NCBI RefSeq assembly: GCF_000953675.1
Contig: NZ_LN679998.1
Coordinates: 1,139,911-1,203,910, forward strand
Length of the DNA stretch: 64,000 bases
Source: Paraclostridium sordellii
GTDB taxonomy: Bacteria > Bacillota > Clostridia > Peptostreptococcales > Peptostreptococcaceae
Reading direction: 5' to 3'
The notes below the pieces were generated by a model. That model had not been told where the DNA came from. It ran no database searches and saw nothing but the letters and a program-made list of their open reading frames with translations. Numbering within the stretch: position 1 is the first letter of the stretch; every line of letters starts with the position of its first letter. Below, in pieces: positions 17,147 to 25,984 of the stretch. The translations under genes were made by a program, and so were the position numbers.

Positions 17147-17188
17147 TATGGTTATGTTATTTGTTTTAAAACAAATAACATAACCATA
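17147..17188. repeat. Perfect 42-base palindrome between hydA and hydE
   Basis: Two 21-base arms (17147-17167 and 17168-17188) abut with no spacer. RNA from either strand would fold into a long hairpin. There is no following T-run, so it is not a textbook terminator; it may terminate, stabilise an mRNA end or be a protein-binding site. Confidence 0.85.
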
Positions 17189-17223
17189 TCACCTTAGTTT
17201 TTTAAATATAGTAGTTAGTATAT

Positions 17224-17264
17224 AAATATAATATTTAAAAAAGACTTTTTTAAATATTATATTT
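17224..17264. repeat. Second perfect inverted repeat (20-base arms, 1-base spacer) before hydE
   Basis: Arms 17224-17243 and 17245-17264 are exact complements separated by one A; almost entirely A/T. It lies 35 bases after the first palindrome and 40 bases before the hydE start. Confidence 0.85.
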
Positions 17265-17303
17265 GGGTATTAATTATTTAATAATCAAAATCGAGGTGAA
17301 TAT

Positions 17304-18353
17304 ATGAATGTCAAGGCAATAATAGAAAAGCTTTATGAAACAAATAATGCAAGTGACGAAGAATTATTATATTTATTAAATAATATAGATGAGGATTCAA
17401 AAGAACTTTTAATTAAAAGAGCCCATGAAACTCGAATGAGAGTTTATGGAAATAAGGTTTACATGAGAGGACTTATAGAACTTACAAGCTTTTGTACAAA
17501 AGATTGCTTATATTGTGGACTTAGAAGACATAACAATAATGCTGAAAGATATAGATTAACAAAAGAAGAAGTACTAGAGTGTGTTAGAAAAGGTGACAAG
17601 TTAGGATATAAAACTTTTGTCTTACAAGGTGGAGAAGATGCTTACTTTACTGATGATAAAATTATAGAAATAATTAAAGCCATAAAAAATGAATTTCCAA
17701 ATAATGCAATAACTTTATCGCTAGGAGAAAGAAGTTATGAATCCTATAAAAAACTATATGAAGCAGGTGCAGATAGATATTTATTAAGACATGAAAGTGC
17801 AAGTAAAGCTTTATATGAAAGTATACATCCTGGAGAGCCTTTTGAGAAAAGACGACATTGTTTGAAAAATCTAAAAGAAATTGGATATCAATCAGGGGCT
17901 GGATTTATGGTTGGAATACCAAATCAAACTAATGAGGATTTAGTAAATGACCTAAGGTTTGTAAAAGAATTTGAACCAGCTATGTGTGGAATAGGGCCCT
18001 TTATACCTCACAAGGATACACCGCTTAGAGAATTTGAACATGGAAGTTTAGAAAAAACGGTAATATGTTTAAGTTTAATTAGATTATTACTTCCAAATGT
18101 TTTATTACCAGCAACTACTGCTTTATCAAGTATTGACCAAAGTGGAAGAGAACAGGGATTAAAGGCTGGTGGAAATGTTATAATGCCTAATCTATCTCCT
18201 ATGTCTGTTAGGAGAAAATATTCTTTATATGATAACAAAGCATATATATTAGATGAAGATGCAGAATATAGAACTATGATAGAAAAAAAGATAAATGAAG
18301 CAGGTTTTGAAGTTGAAGTAAGTAGAGGAGATAATCCAGAGTTTAGAAAATAA
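17304..18353 (+). CDS. hydE: [FeFe] hydrogenase maturase HydE (radical SAM)
   Basis: A 349-residue radical SAM enzyme acting in assembly of the H-cluster [2Fe] subunit. The SAM-cluster motif is C-x3-C-x2-C in FCTKDCLYCGLRR (~residues 63-71). The BATS-like C-terminal region, with RREQG-type SGREQGLKAGGNVIMPN and MSVRRKYSLYDNK, is as expected. ATG 17304 follows GAGGTG. hydG starts 15 bases downstream, so hydE, hydG and hydF form one operon. The two upstream palindromes may give it expression separate from hydA. Confidence 0.95.
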   Translation: MNVKAIIEKLYETNNASDEELLYLLNNIDEDSKELLIKRAHETRMRVYGNKVYMRGLIELTSFCTKDCLYCGLRRHNNNAERYRLTKEEVLECVRKGDKLGYKTFVLQGGEDAYFTDDKIIEIIKAIKNEFPNNAITLSLGERSYESYKKLYEAGADRYLLRHESASKALYESIHPGEPFEKRRHCLKNLKEIGYQSGAGFMVGIPNQTNEDLVNDLRFVKEFEPAMCGIGPFIPHKDTPLREFEHGSLEKTVICLSLIRLLLPNVLLPATTALSSIDQSGREQGLKAGGNVIMPNLSPMSVRRKYSLYDNKAYILDEDAEYRTMIEKKINEAGFEVEVSRGDNPEFRK

Positions 18354-18368
18354 AAAGGAGATTAAGTT

Positions 18369-19745
18369 ATGTTTATAAATCATGAAGAAATATATAAAAT
18401 TTTAGAAGAAACTAAAAATCCATCAAATGAAGAAATTAAAGAGGTTTTAAATAGAGCTAAAAAAAGAGAAGGCTTATCATATAAGGATATAGCTATCTTA
18501 CTACAAACAGAGGATGAAAAAGATTTAGAAGAAATATATTCTTTAGCAGGTGAAATAAAAAGAGATATATACGGAAAAAGAATAGTTGTATTTGCTCCAT
18601 TATATGTAAGTGATTACTGTGTAAATAACTGTGTTTACTGTGGATATAGAAGAAACAATGAATTCTGTAGAAGAAGATTAACTATGGAAGAGGTTGCAGA
18701 AGAAGTTAAAATACTAGAACAAATGGGGCATAAGAGATTAGCTCTAGAACTTGGAGAAGACCCAGTTAATGCTCCAATAGATTATGTATTAGAATGTCTA
18801 GATACAATATATAAAACTCAAAATGCAAATGGAGAAATAAGAAGAGTAAATGTAAATATAGCAGCAACGACTGTAGAAAATTATAAGGCATTACATGAAA
18901 AGGGAATAGGAACATACATATTATTCCAGGAGACATATCATAAGCCAACTTATGAAAAAATGCATCCAAAATCATTAAAAGGAGATTATGAATATCATTT
19001 AACAGCTTTTGATAGAGCTATGGAAGCTGGAATTGATGACGTTGGAGCAGGAGTTTTATTTGGATTAGCAGATCCTAGATTTGAAGTTTTAGGACTTATG
19101 ATGCATAATGCACATTTAGAGGAAAAATATGGAGTAGGTTTCCATACAATATCAGTTCCAAGACTTCAACCTGCTACAGGGGTAACATTAGAAAACTATC
19201 CACATTTATTAGACGATAAAATGTTTAAAAAGATAGTAGCTATTTTAAGAATAGCTGTTCCATTTACAGGACTTATATTATCAACAAGAGAAACTGCAGA
19301 TATGAGAAGAGAACTACTACATTATGGGGTAAGTCAAATATCAGCAGGATCATCAACTGGTGTTGGAGGATATAAAGAACGAGAAGCAGGAAATGAAAGT
19401 AAGCAATTTAAAACTAGTGATGAAAGAAGTCCTATAGAAATACTAAAAGAGTTATTAAATGATGGGTATATTCCAAGTTACTGTACTGCTTGTTATAGAA
19501 AAGGAAGAACTGGAGATAGATTTATGCAACTTGCGAAATCTGGAAATATAAAATATGTTTGTGAGCCAAATGCTCTTATGACATTACATGAGTTTACTCT
19601 AGATTATGGAGATGAAGAATTATATGAAAAGGCACAGGAAGTTATAAAAAGAGAAACTGAAAATATACAAAGAGATGATTTAAAGACATACACTAAAGAA
19701 AGTATGGAAAAAATGAAAAACGGAGAAAGAGATTTTTACTTATAG
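18369..19745 (+). CDS. hydG: [FeFe] hydrogenase maturase HydG (tyrosine lyase, radical SAM)
   Basis: A 458-residue radical SAM enzyme that cleaves tyrosine to supply the CO and CN ligands of the H-cluster. The N-terminal SAM cluster motif is DYCVNNCVYCGYRR (C-x3-C-x2-C, ~78-85). The C-terminal auxiliary cluster motif, in PSYCTACYRKGRTGD and the Cys of IKYVCEPNA, is intact, distinguishing HydG from thiazole synthase ThiH. Lies 15 bases after hydE and 9 bases before hydF. Confidence 0.96.
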   Translation: MFINHEEIYKILEETKNPSNEEIKEVLNRAKKREGLSYKDIAILLQTEDEKDLEEIYSLAGEIKRDIYGKRIVVFAPLYVSDYCVNNCVYCGYRRNNEFCRRRLTMEEVAEEVKILEQMGHKRLALELGEDPVNAPIDYVLECLDTIYKTQNANGEIRRVNVNIAATTVENYKALHEKGIGTYILFQETYHKPTYEKMHPKSLKGDYEYHLTAFDRAMEAGIDDVGAGVLFGLADPRFEVLGLMMHNAHLEEKYGVGFHTISVPRLQPATGVTLENYPHLLDDKMFKKIVAILRIAVPFTGLILSTRETADMRRELLHYGVSQISAGSSTGVGGYKEREAGNESKQFKTSDERSPIEILKELLNDGYIPSYCTACYRKGRTGDRFMQLAKSGNIKYVCEPNALMTLHEFTLDYGDEELYEKAQEVIKRETENIQRDDLKTYTKESMEKMKNGERDFYL

Positions 19746-19754
19746 GAGGCATAT

Positions 19755-20939
19755 ATGAACATTACTCCAAATGCAAATAGAAAACATATTGGTATATATG
19801 GAAATACAAATAGCGGAAAGTCTTCACTTATGAATGTTATATTAGGCCAAGATATATCATTAGTATCGAGTGTTGAAGGAACAACTACAGACCCAGTTCA
19901 AAAAGCTATGGAATTAATACCTTTTGGACCTATATTACTAATAGATACAGCAGGTCTTGAGGATAAATCTGAACTTGGAGAAGTAAGAATTAAAAAAAGT
20001 TATGATTATTTAAAAAGACTTGATTTTTCCATATATGTAATAGATGGAAAAAACATAGATATAGAAACTTATAAAATTTGGAAAAGACAAGCAAATAAGT
20101 ATAATGTAGGACATATTGTTGTTGTAAATAAGATAGATACTTTAAATGAAGAAGAAATTAATGAGATAAAAAAAATATTTGAAAATCCTATATTTATATC
20201 AGTTAAAGAAAACAAGGGTATAGATAAACTAAAAGAAGAACTTATAAAATACTTAGAACAAGAGGAAGAAGATAAGCCTATAGTTGGAGATTTACTACCT
20301 TATGGATCTAAAGTTGTATTAGTAGTTCCAATAGACTCAGAAGCTCCTAAAGGAAGAATTATACTTCCACAAGTTCAAGTTATAAGAGATTGTCTAGACC
20401 ATGGAATTAAAACTTATGTAGTAAGGGATACTGAGTTAAGCCAAGCTTTAAATGATTTAAAAGACATTGACTTAGTTATAACTGATTCGCAGGCTTTTAA
20501 AGAGGTAGAATCTATAATTCCAAGTGATATGAAACTAACAAGTTTTTCTATATTATTTGCAAGACAAAAAGGGGAAATAAAAGATTTTTTAGAAGGTACT
20601 AAAAAATTAGATTCACTAAAACCGGGAGATAAAATTCTTATATGTGAAAGTTGTACTCATAATGTGTCTCATGAGGACATAGGTAGAGTTAAAATACCAA
20701 ATATGTTAAGAAAAATAGCTGGTGGAGATTTAATTATAGATTATAAGGTAGGATATGATTTTAAAGAAAATGTAGAGGATTATAATCTTATTATTCACTG
20801 TGGAGCATGTATGGTAAATAGAAAAAGTATATTGAATAAAATTGATATATGTAAAGAAAAGAATGTACCTATAACTAATTATGGAATGGTTATAGCTTAT
20901 TTTACAGGTATATTAAATAGAGCAGTTAATATATTTTAA
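19755..20939 (+). CDS. hydF: [FeFe] hydrogenase maturation GTPase HydF
   Basis: A 394-residue scaffold that assembles the [2Fe] subcluster and delivers it to HydA. The N-terminal GTPase domain has GNTNSGKSSL (P-loop, ~15-24), LIDTAGL and VNKID. The C-terminal domain has the Fe-S ligands ESCTHN and HCGACM. ATG 19755 sits behind AGGAGG. It ends the hydEGF operon and is closed by a palindromic terminator. Confidence 0.95.
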   Translation: MNITPNANRKHIGIYGNTNSGKSSLMNVILGQDISLVSSVEGTTTDPVQKAMELIPFGPILLIDTAGLEDKSELGEVRIKKSYDYLKRLDFSIYVIDGKNIDIETYKIWKRQANKYNVGHIVVVNKIDTLNEEEINEIKKIFENPIFISVKENKGIDKLKEELIKYLEQEEEDKPIVGDLLPYGSKVVLVVPIDSEAPKGRIILPQVQVIRDCLDHGIKTYVVRDTELSQALNDLKDIDLVITDSQAFKEVESIIPSDMKLTSFSILFARQKGEIKDFLEGTKKLDSLKPGDKILICESCTHNVSHEDIGRVKIPNMLRKIAGGDLIIDYKVGYDFKENVEDYNLIIHCGACMVNRKSILNKIDICKEKNVPITNYGMVIAYFTGILNRAVNIF

Positions 20940-20940
20940 T

Positions 20941-20974
20941 AAAAAAGGTGTATAAATTTATACACCTTTTTTTA
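20941..20974. terminator. Bidirectional terminator after hydF
   Basis: Sixteen-base perfect arms (20941-20956, 20957-20972) with flanking A- and T-runs, between convergent genes; it overlaps the end of the minus-strand gene. Confidence 0.9.
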
Positions 20975-21443
20975 TTTCAACTACTACATTACTATCAAGA
21001 TAACTCTCAACTTTATTATAAGTAACTAATTTATTAAACCTCGGATAGGATGAAATGTATCTTACATAAACAGATGTCTTTAAAAGTTGAGGTCTATTTT
21101 CTAAAAATACTCTATCCCCATTTACGACAGCACCAATAGATAAGTGTATTTTTTCAACGAATTTTTCATATCTTTCATTGACTATATCAAATTCATAATT
21201 TCCAATAAAAACAAATAGAACTAGTTGATAAATATCGCCAGAGAACCAATGCCACTGACCATAAATTAAGTTAGTGCTTACTGTAGATAAATCTAAGTTA
21301 TAAAAGTAAGGTGAGATTGATAAATCCACGACTTCAGGATTTTCTGTATGAAATATGGTATAGCGTCTAAATCGTATAGGGTATGTCAGTGTATAAGGTT
21401 CATAAATCGTAACATTGACTTTTGATAAACTTAAATTTGCCAA
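20958..21443 (-). CDS. Hypothetical beta-rich protein upstream of the Csp locus
   Basis: Not recognised. About 161 residues, rich in Tyr, Val and aromatic residues with alternating hydrophobicity typical of beta sheet (YGQWHWFSGDIYQLVLFVF, SVYVRYISSYPRF); no signal peptide or cysteines. I favour the TTG at 21443, eleven bases behind an AGGATGTGG site; a GTG at 21452 lies within that site. It is divergent from the Csp protease gene. A spore-related role is possible by neighbourhood alone. Confidence 0.55.
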   Translation of the reverse strand: MANLSLSKVNVTIYEPYTLTYPIRFRRYTIFHTENPEVVDLSISPYFYNLDLSTVSTNLIYGQWHWFSGDIYQLVLFVFIGNYEFDIVNERYEKFVEKIHLSIGAVVNGDRVFLENRPQLLKTSVYVRYISSYPRFNKLVTYNKVESYLDSNVVVEIKKGV

Positions 21444-21592
21444 TAAAACCACATCCTAAATTATTATATTTAATTTATTATATTTTAATTAGTATAAATT
21501 GTGATATTTAAATTAATTTGCAAATAACAATACATATATGAATACACGAAGAATATATTATTAATATCAGAAAATTATGAGAGGTGGTTTTT

Positions 21593-23539
21593 ATAAAGTA
21601 TGAAGTAATAGTTAAATATAATTCAAATATTAAATTAATAGAAGACAAATTAGATGCATTAGTAGATGTATTAAGCAATTCTTACGCGAGAATAACTTTA
21701 AAAAACAAAGAAGACATAAATAAACTGAAAAATTTTCCTGAAATTAAAAATATAGAAAAAATATTTAAATTAAAAGGTCAAGGTGAAAAGAGTTTTTCAA
21801 AAGCTAAAAAAAATACTTTAATTGAAATTAAAGATTACGATACTATCACCTTAAAAACTAAAAGCTTAACTAGACAGATAAATTTAAATAAAGATATAGC
21901 AAACGCTATATTAGTTTCACATAATGATGCTTTTATTGATGAATTAAAAGATTTAAATACTACATATGAGATCATAAGACTTAGTAACGATAGAACCTTA
22001 ATGTTTTTTGATACCTTAAGTAGACGAAATATCGAGTTAGTTTTAAGATTAAATTCAGTTGAAATTATAGAAAATGTAGTAAAAGTTACTCCTTTAGGAA
22101 CTATAACTAGAGGAATTGAAAATGGAATTTCAGGGCAGGAAGAAATAGGTGTTAACTTTTTTAAAAATAATCCAAATATCCAACTTACAGGTCGAGGAAC
22201 TATAATAGCTGTAATTGATACTGGTATTGACTATTTACATAAAGATTTTATATATCCAGATGGAACTAGTAAAATACGATACATATGGGATCAATCTGTA
22301 GAAGGCAAACCTCCAGAGGGTTTTTTCTTAGGGACAGAATATACAAATGAAGAGATAAATAATGCAATAAAAGAAAACAATAAAAATCTATCAACAGATG
22401 AAGATGGTCATGGAACTATTATAAGTGGAATATGTGCAGGATTAGGAAATGTAAATAAATCATATGAAGGAATTGCCCCAGGAGCTGAATTAATAGTAAT
22501 TAAACTTGCTAAAGTAAATGGAGATTATAATAGTGCAATGTTATTTGCAGCACTTCAATATGCATATATAAAAGGTGAGGAGCTTAACATACCAACTTCA
22601 ATACAAGTATCCATGGGTAGTAATGGATTAGCAGGATATGCAAATAGAACAAATAGTAGAGAAACTTACTTTTCAAATGGAGTATGTGTAGTAACTGGAG
22701 CAGGAAATGAAGGTGATACAGGAACACATGCATCAGGAAGAATTTTAAGAGAAGGGGAGATAGTTGATATAGATATACAGATACAACAAGAAGAACCTAA
22801 TTTAAGAATAGAGGTGTGGTTAAGTAGGCCAGATAGGGTAAATATATTCATAGTTTCGCCAACTGGAGAAACAACAAAAGCCGTAGATTTATCTAGTTAT
22901 GATTTAGTAACAGGAAAATTTGATTTTGAAGATACTGAATATTCAATTAGATATTCTTATCCAGCCACATATTCAGGGCAAGAACATACTATTATATACC
23001 TACAAAGAGCAAAACCAGGAATATGGAAATTACAATTAGAAGGGGCTTATATAACAGGAGGAATATATAATGTTTACTTGCAAAATAGAGTTTTTTTAAA
23101 GCCAGGAACTAGATTTAGAGAATCTAATCCAGATAGTACTATAAATTACCCTGGAGTACAACCAGATGTAGTAACTGTTGGAACATACAACTCCATAACA
23201 AGAAGCATATGGGCTTCGTCATCAAGAGGACCTAGTTTAACAAATAGAATAAAACCAGATGTAGTTGCTCCAGGAGTAAATATAATTGGACCATATTTAA
23301 ATAACTCTTATGCTACTGTTACTGGAAGTTCAGTAGCAGCAGCTCATGTGTCTGCATCAATAGCTCTTTACTTAGAATATATTATAAATGAAGATAATTA
23401 TCCTAATAAAGGATTCATACAAATAATTAGAACTTTTATTCAGGGTGGAGCTAATAGAATTGGAAACGTAGTTTATCCAAATAATATTTGGGGCTATGGA
23501 GTGTTTAACTTCAGGGGGATGTTTGATCAATTAAAATAG
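21593..23539 (+). CDS. Csp-type subtilisin-like germination protease, catalytically intact, apparent AUA start
   Basis: About 648 residues (S8 family). Triad Asp209 (AVIDTGIDYLH), His273 (EDGHGT) and Ser580 (TGSSVAAAH); oxyanion Asn in TGAGNEG. A jelly-roll-like insert lies between His and Ser, as in Csp proteases, which in clostridia activate the cortex hydrolase SleC during spore germination. The N-terminus (residues 1-65) matches the CspB prodomain of the paralogue at 61472, while residues ~105-170 match the CspA prodomain, including RGIENG and EEIGVNF. The start is unusual: GAGAGGTGG leads to ATA 21593, aligning with the paralogue's ATA. The only canonical alternative, GTG 21584, lies inside the ribosome site. 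A CspC-like gene follows after 11 bases. Confidence 0.85.
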   Translation: MKYEVIVKYNSNIKLIEDKLDALVDVLSNSYARITLKNKEDINKLKNFPEIKNIEKIFKLKGQGEKSFSKAKKNTLIEIKDYDTITLKTKSLTRQINLNKDIANAILVSHNDAFIDELKDLNTTYEIIRLSNDRTLMFFDTLSRRNIELVLRLNSVEIIENVVKVTPLGTITRGIENGISGQEEIGVNFFKNNPNIQLTGRGTIIAVIDTGIDYLHKDFIYPDGTSKIRYIWDQSVEGKPPEGFFLGTEYTNEEINNAIKENNKNLSTDEDGHGTIISGICAGLGNVNKSYEGIAPGAELIVIKLAKVNGDYNSAMLFAALQYAYIKGEELNIPTSIQVSMGSNGLAGYANRTNSRETYFSNGVCVVTGAGNEGDTGTHASGRILREGEIVDIDIQIQQEEPNLRIEVWLSRPDRVNIFIVSPTGETTKAVDLSSYDLVTGKFDFEDTEYSIRYSYPATYSGQEHTIIYLQRAKPGIWKLQLEGAYITGGIYNVYLQNRVFLKPGTRFRESNPDSTINYPGVQPDVVTVGTYNSITRSIWASSSRGPSLTNRIKPDVVAPGVNIIGPYLNNSYATVTGSSVAAAHVSASIALYLEYIINEDNYPNKGFIQIIRTFIQGGANRIGNVVYPNNIWGYGVFNFRGMFDQLK

Positions 23540-23550
23540 GGGGCCGTAGT

Positions 23551-25233
23551 ATGGATGAAAATGAAAAGTCTTTCTATTTAATATATAGAGGAAATATTGA
23601 GGAAGCATTAAGTAAAAATAACGTAGATAAATATATTATTTTAAATGACAAACTTGCAGCTATATATGTACCCTCTGACTTTGATGAACTTGTATTAGAT
23701 ACTATAAAAGAAGTAGAGTGGTGGAGTGGATCTGATCCGATGAGTTCTCTTATAGAAATAACAGATAATGTACAAGGCGGAGAAACTATTACAGATGCAG
23801 CAGGAACCAATTATATTGAAACAAACCCGTATATAAATGTAAGTGGAAAGGGAATTTTAGTTGCTGTAATTGATTCTGGAGTTAACTATTTGCACAAGGA
23901 TTTAATAAATGGAGACAATACAAGTAAAATTTTATATTTATGGGATCAAGAAAGTGATAAAAAAAATCCTCCAGAGGGAATGATATTTGGAAGTGAATAT
24001 ACAAGAGAAGAAATAAATCAAGCTATATTAGAAAATGATAGTAGTTTAAGTGAGGATAAAATAGGAACAGGTACGGCAGTTTGTGGAATTTTAGTAGGCC
24101 AAGGAAATATAAATAGGAACTATAGAGGAATAGCTCCAGATGCTGATTTAATAGTTGTAAAAGTTAGGAGTCAAAACGGATATTATTATCCAGGCAAAGT
24201 AAGTTATACAGTATCAGATTTCTTAGCTGCTATAACCTATGTAATAAATATTGCAAGGAAGGAATTAAAACCTATAATAATAAATTTAACATTAGGTACT
24301 AAATCAGATATACGTGTAGAAGCATCTATATTAGAAACATATCAGGCTTTAGAAAGGTCAGGGGTAGTTATAATCAGTGGAGCAGGAAATGAGGGGAATA
24401 CTGATATCCATTACTCTAATAATATAAAAGGTGAAAATGCATATATTGATGTTCTTTTTCAAAGCGGTGAAAATAATAATTTAGATATAACTTTAAGTGG
24501 AACTGGACCTGATAAAATTTCAATACAGATAATATCGCCATCTGGAGATGTAAGTCAAAATGTAATTTATAGTCCTGATGATCAAATATATACAGGACAA
24601 TTTTATATTGAAAAGACATTTTATAGAATAGTAAATAGATTTCCCTGGTTAGAAACAGGAGAACAGGCTTTAGAAATAAATTTAAGGGACATAAAACCCG
24701 GAGTCTGGACTCTTAGGTTAAGGCCTGAATTTATAATAAATGGAAATTTTGATGTTTACCTTCCAAATAAAAATATCATATCTGCAGATACGAGATTTTT
24801 AGATTCTAAATCAACAGGAACAATAACTCAAATGGCTTTATCAAGAAGAGTTATGACAATCGGTTGTTATAATGGAAAAACAAATAGCTTATGGATTGGA
24901 TCATCAAAAGGAAGTTATGATAACTATAAAATTATGCCAGATATAATAGCTCCAGGAGTTGATATTATATCAACTTATATTGATGGAGATTATATAACAT
25001 CTACAGGAAGTGGAGCAAGTAGTAGTGTTGTTTGTGGAGTTATGGCTCTTATAATGGAGTATCTTGAAAGAGAAAGTAGAGTACCTAAATTATCTTTATT
25101 TACAGAAGCTTTAAGAACTTACTTAATGCTTGGTTCATCTAGAGAGGAAATATACTCATATCCAAATATATCACAAGGGTATGGTGTTTTAAATTTGAGA
25201 AACACATTTAGACAAATAGCTAGAAATTTATAG
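23551..25233 (+). CDS. cspC: CspC-like pseudoprotease (probable germinant-signalling protein)
   Basis: A 560-residue S8-family protein with an inactivated triad: Asp108 is kept (AVIDSGVNYLH), but the His position is Thr173 (IGTGT) and the Ser position is Gly488 (STGSGASS). C. difficile CspC, which integrates bile-salt and co-germinant signals, carries Thr and Gly at the same two places. The oxyanion Asn is kept (SGAGNEG). The short N-terminal region resembles a prodomain that would remain uncleaved. ATG 23551 follows AGGGGG and lies 11 bases after the active protease, so they are one operon. Orthology to cspC is likely, but the window edge hides whatever follows cspBA at 61472, where another cspC may exist. 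Confidence 0.82.
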   Translation: MDENEKSFYLIYRGNIEEALSKNNVDKYIILNDKLAAIYVPSDFDELVLDTIKEVEWWSGSDPMSSLIEITDNVQGGETITDAAGTNYIETNPYINVSGKGILVAVIDSGVNYLHKDLINGDNTSKILYLWDQESDKKNPPEGMIFGSEYTREEINQAILENDSSLSEDKIGTGTAVCGILVGQGNINRNYRGIAPDADLIVVKVRSQNGYYYPGKVSYTVSDFLAAITYVINIARKELKPIIINLTLGTKSDIRVEASILETYQALERSGVVIISGAGNEGNTDIHYSNNIKGENAYIDVLFQSGENNNLDITLSGTGPDKISIQIISPSGDVSQNVIYSPDDQIYTGQFYIEKTFYRIVNRFPWLETGEQALEINLRDIKPGVWTLRLRPEFIINGNFDVYLPNKNIISADTRFLDSKSTGTITQMALSRRVMTIGCYNGKTNSLWIGSSKGSYDNYKIMPDIIAPGVDIISTYIDGDYITSTGSGASSSVVCGVMALIMEYLERESRVPKLSLFTEALRTYLMLGSSREEIYSYPNISQGYGVLNLRNTFRQIARNL

Positions 25234-25356
25234 TGAAAATTAAAAAATTAATTAAATTTTATATTTATAAAATCTAATTTTGGGTAAAAGTTATATATAT
25301 AACAAAATTAGTTATAATAATAAGTAAAACTATAGTAAGAGAGGCAACGAAACGAA

Positions 25357-25554
25357 ATGAAAAAAAATGATAAAAACATACCTACAAAGAGAAATTCATA
25401 CGAAGAGTTATTTATACCAAAACAACGAGGATATGAAGAACTTTTTGAGGGAGGAGCTATAGAAGAGTTAACAGATGATACACCGTATACTTTTATACAT
25501 CCTAACAAATATGAGATAGAAGAACTCTTAGAAGATGATAAAAAAAATAAATAA
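25357..25554 (+). CDS. Small acidic hypothetical protein (65 aa)
   Basis: Not recognised. It contains a short duplicated motif (SYEELFIPKQ, GYEELFEGG) and a Glu/Asp-rich C-terminus. ATG 25357 has a weak GAGAGG site about ten bases upstream. It lies between cspC and the TSCPD gene. The antisense frame is less convincing because this strand has the better start context. Confidence 0.5.
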   Translation: MKKNDKNIPTKRNSYEELFIPKQRGYEELFEGGAIEELTDDTPYTFIHPNKYEIEELLEDDKKNK

Positions 25555-25622
25555 AGTAACAAATAGCAACATTTACTAATATAATATTTATTGAGTTATA
25601 TTATATTTAAGGAGCGTTTATC

Positions 25623-25868
25623 ATGAAGATAAGTTATAATACATCTGGATGTTGCTGTAGTAAAATAAATTTAGAAATAGATGAAAATAAAATTATTAAA
25701 AATGTTGAATTTATTGGTGGTTGTGCTGGAAATCTAATTGGAATAAAATCATTAGTTATTGGTAAAAAAGCAGATGAAGTAGCATCGATATTAGAAGGAA
25801 TAAGATGTGGAACTAAAAATACTTCATGTCCAGACCAATTATCAAAAGCAATAAAGTCAATTAAATAA
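25623..25868 (+). CDS. TSCPD-domain small protein
   Basis: An 81-residue protein with the TSCPD signature (KNTSCPDQL near residue 66) and an N-terminal cysteine cluster SGCCCSK, typical of the TIGR03905 family of short clostridial proteins. The TSCPD domain also occurs at the end of class II ribonucleotide reductases and is thought to bind a metal. ATG 25623 behind AAGGAGCG. Followed by a strong terminator. Confidence 0.82.
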   Translation: MKISYNTSGCCCSKINLEIDENKIIKNVEFIGGCAGNLIGIKSLVIGKKADEVASILEGIRCGTKNTSCPDQLSKAIKSIK

Positions 25869-25877
25869 AATTAATAT

Positions 25878-25913
25878 AAAAGACAGACTACTAGGCTCGT
25901 AGTCTGTCTTTTA
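25878..25913 (+). terminator. Terminator after TSCPD gene
   Basis: Fourteen-base arms (25878-25891, 25899-25912) with a seven-base loop, ending in TTTTA. Confidence 0.88.
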
Positions 25914-25954
25914 TTGTCGAAAATATAGACTATTTCAACCAATGGTGGTATAGT
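25914..25954 (+). promoter_or_regulatory. Spo0A box and sigma-A-like promoter of the first sensor kinase
   Basis: TTGTCGAAAA (25914-25923) is a full 0A-box match. Three bases later comes a -35-like TAGACT (25926-25931), a 17-base spacer and TATAGT (25949-25954). A 0A box just upstream of -35 is the usual position for Spo0A activation of sigma-A promoters. Confidence 0.6.
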
Positions 25955-25984
25955 TTGTATTAATAATTAATGGGGGAGAGAGTA

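Noticed and set aside
17147-17188. A Rex operator in the first hyd palindrome
   Set aside because: The centre (TTGTTTTAAAACAA) lacks the TTGTTAA-N4-TTAACAA spacing of Rex sites.
21520-21580. Sigma-G type promoters before the two Csp genes
   Set aside because: Both have a GAATA -35-like word, but I could not place a matching -10 at consistent spacing in both.
25308-25562. Minus-strand frame opposite the 65-residue protein
   Set aside because: The plus-strand frame has the better start context and no start signal is evident on the minus strand; treated as a shadow.
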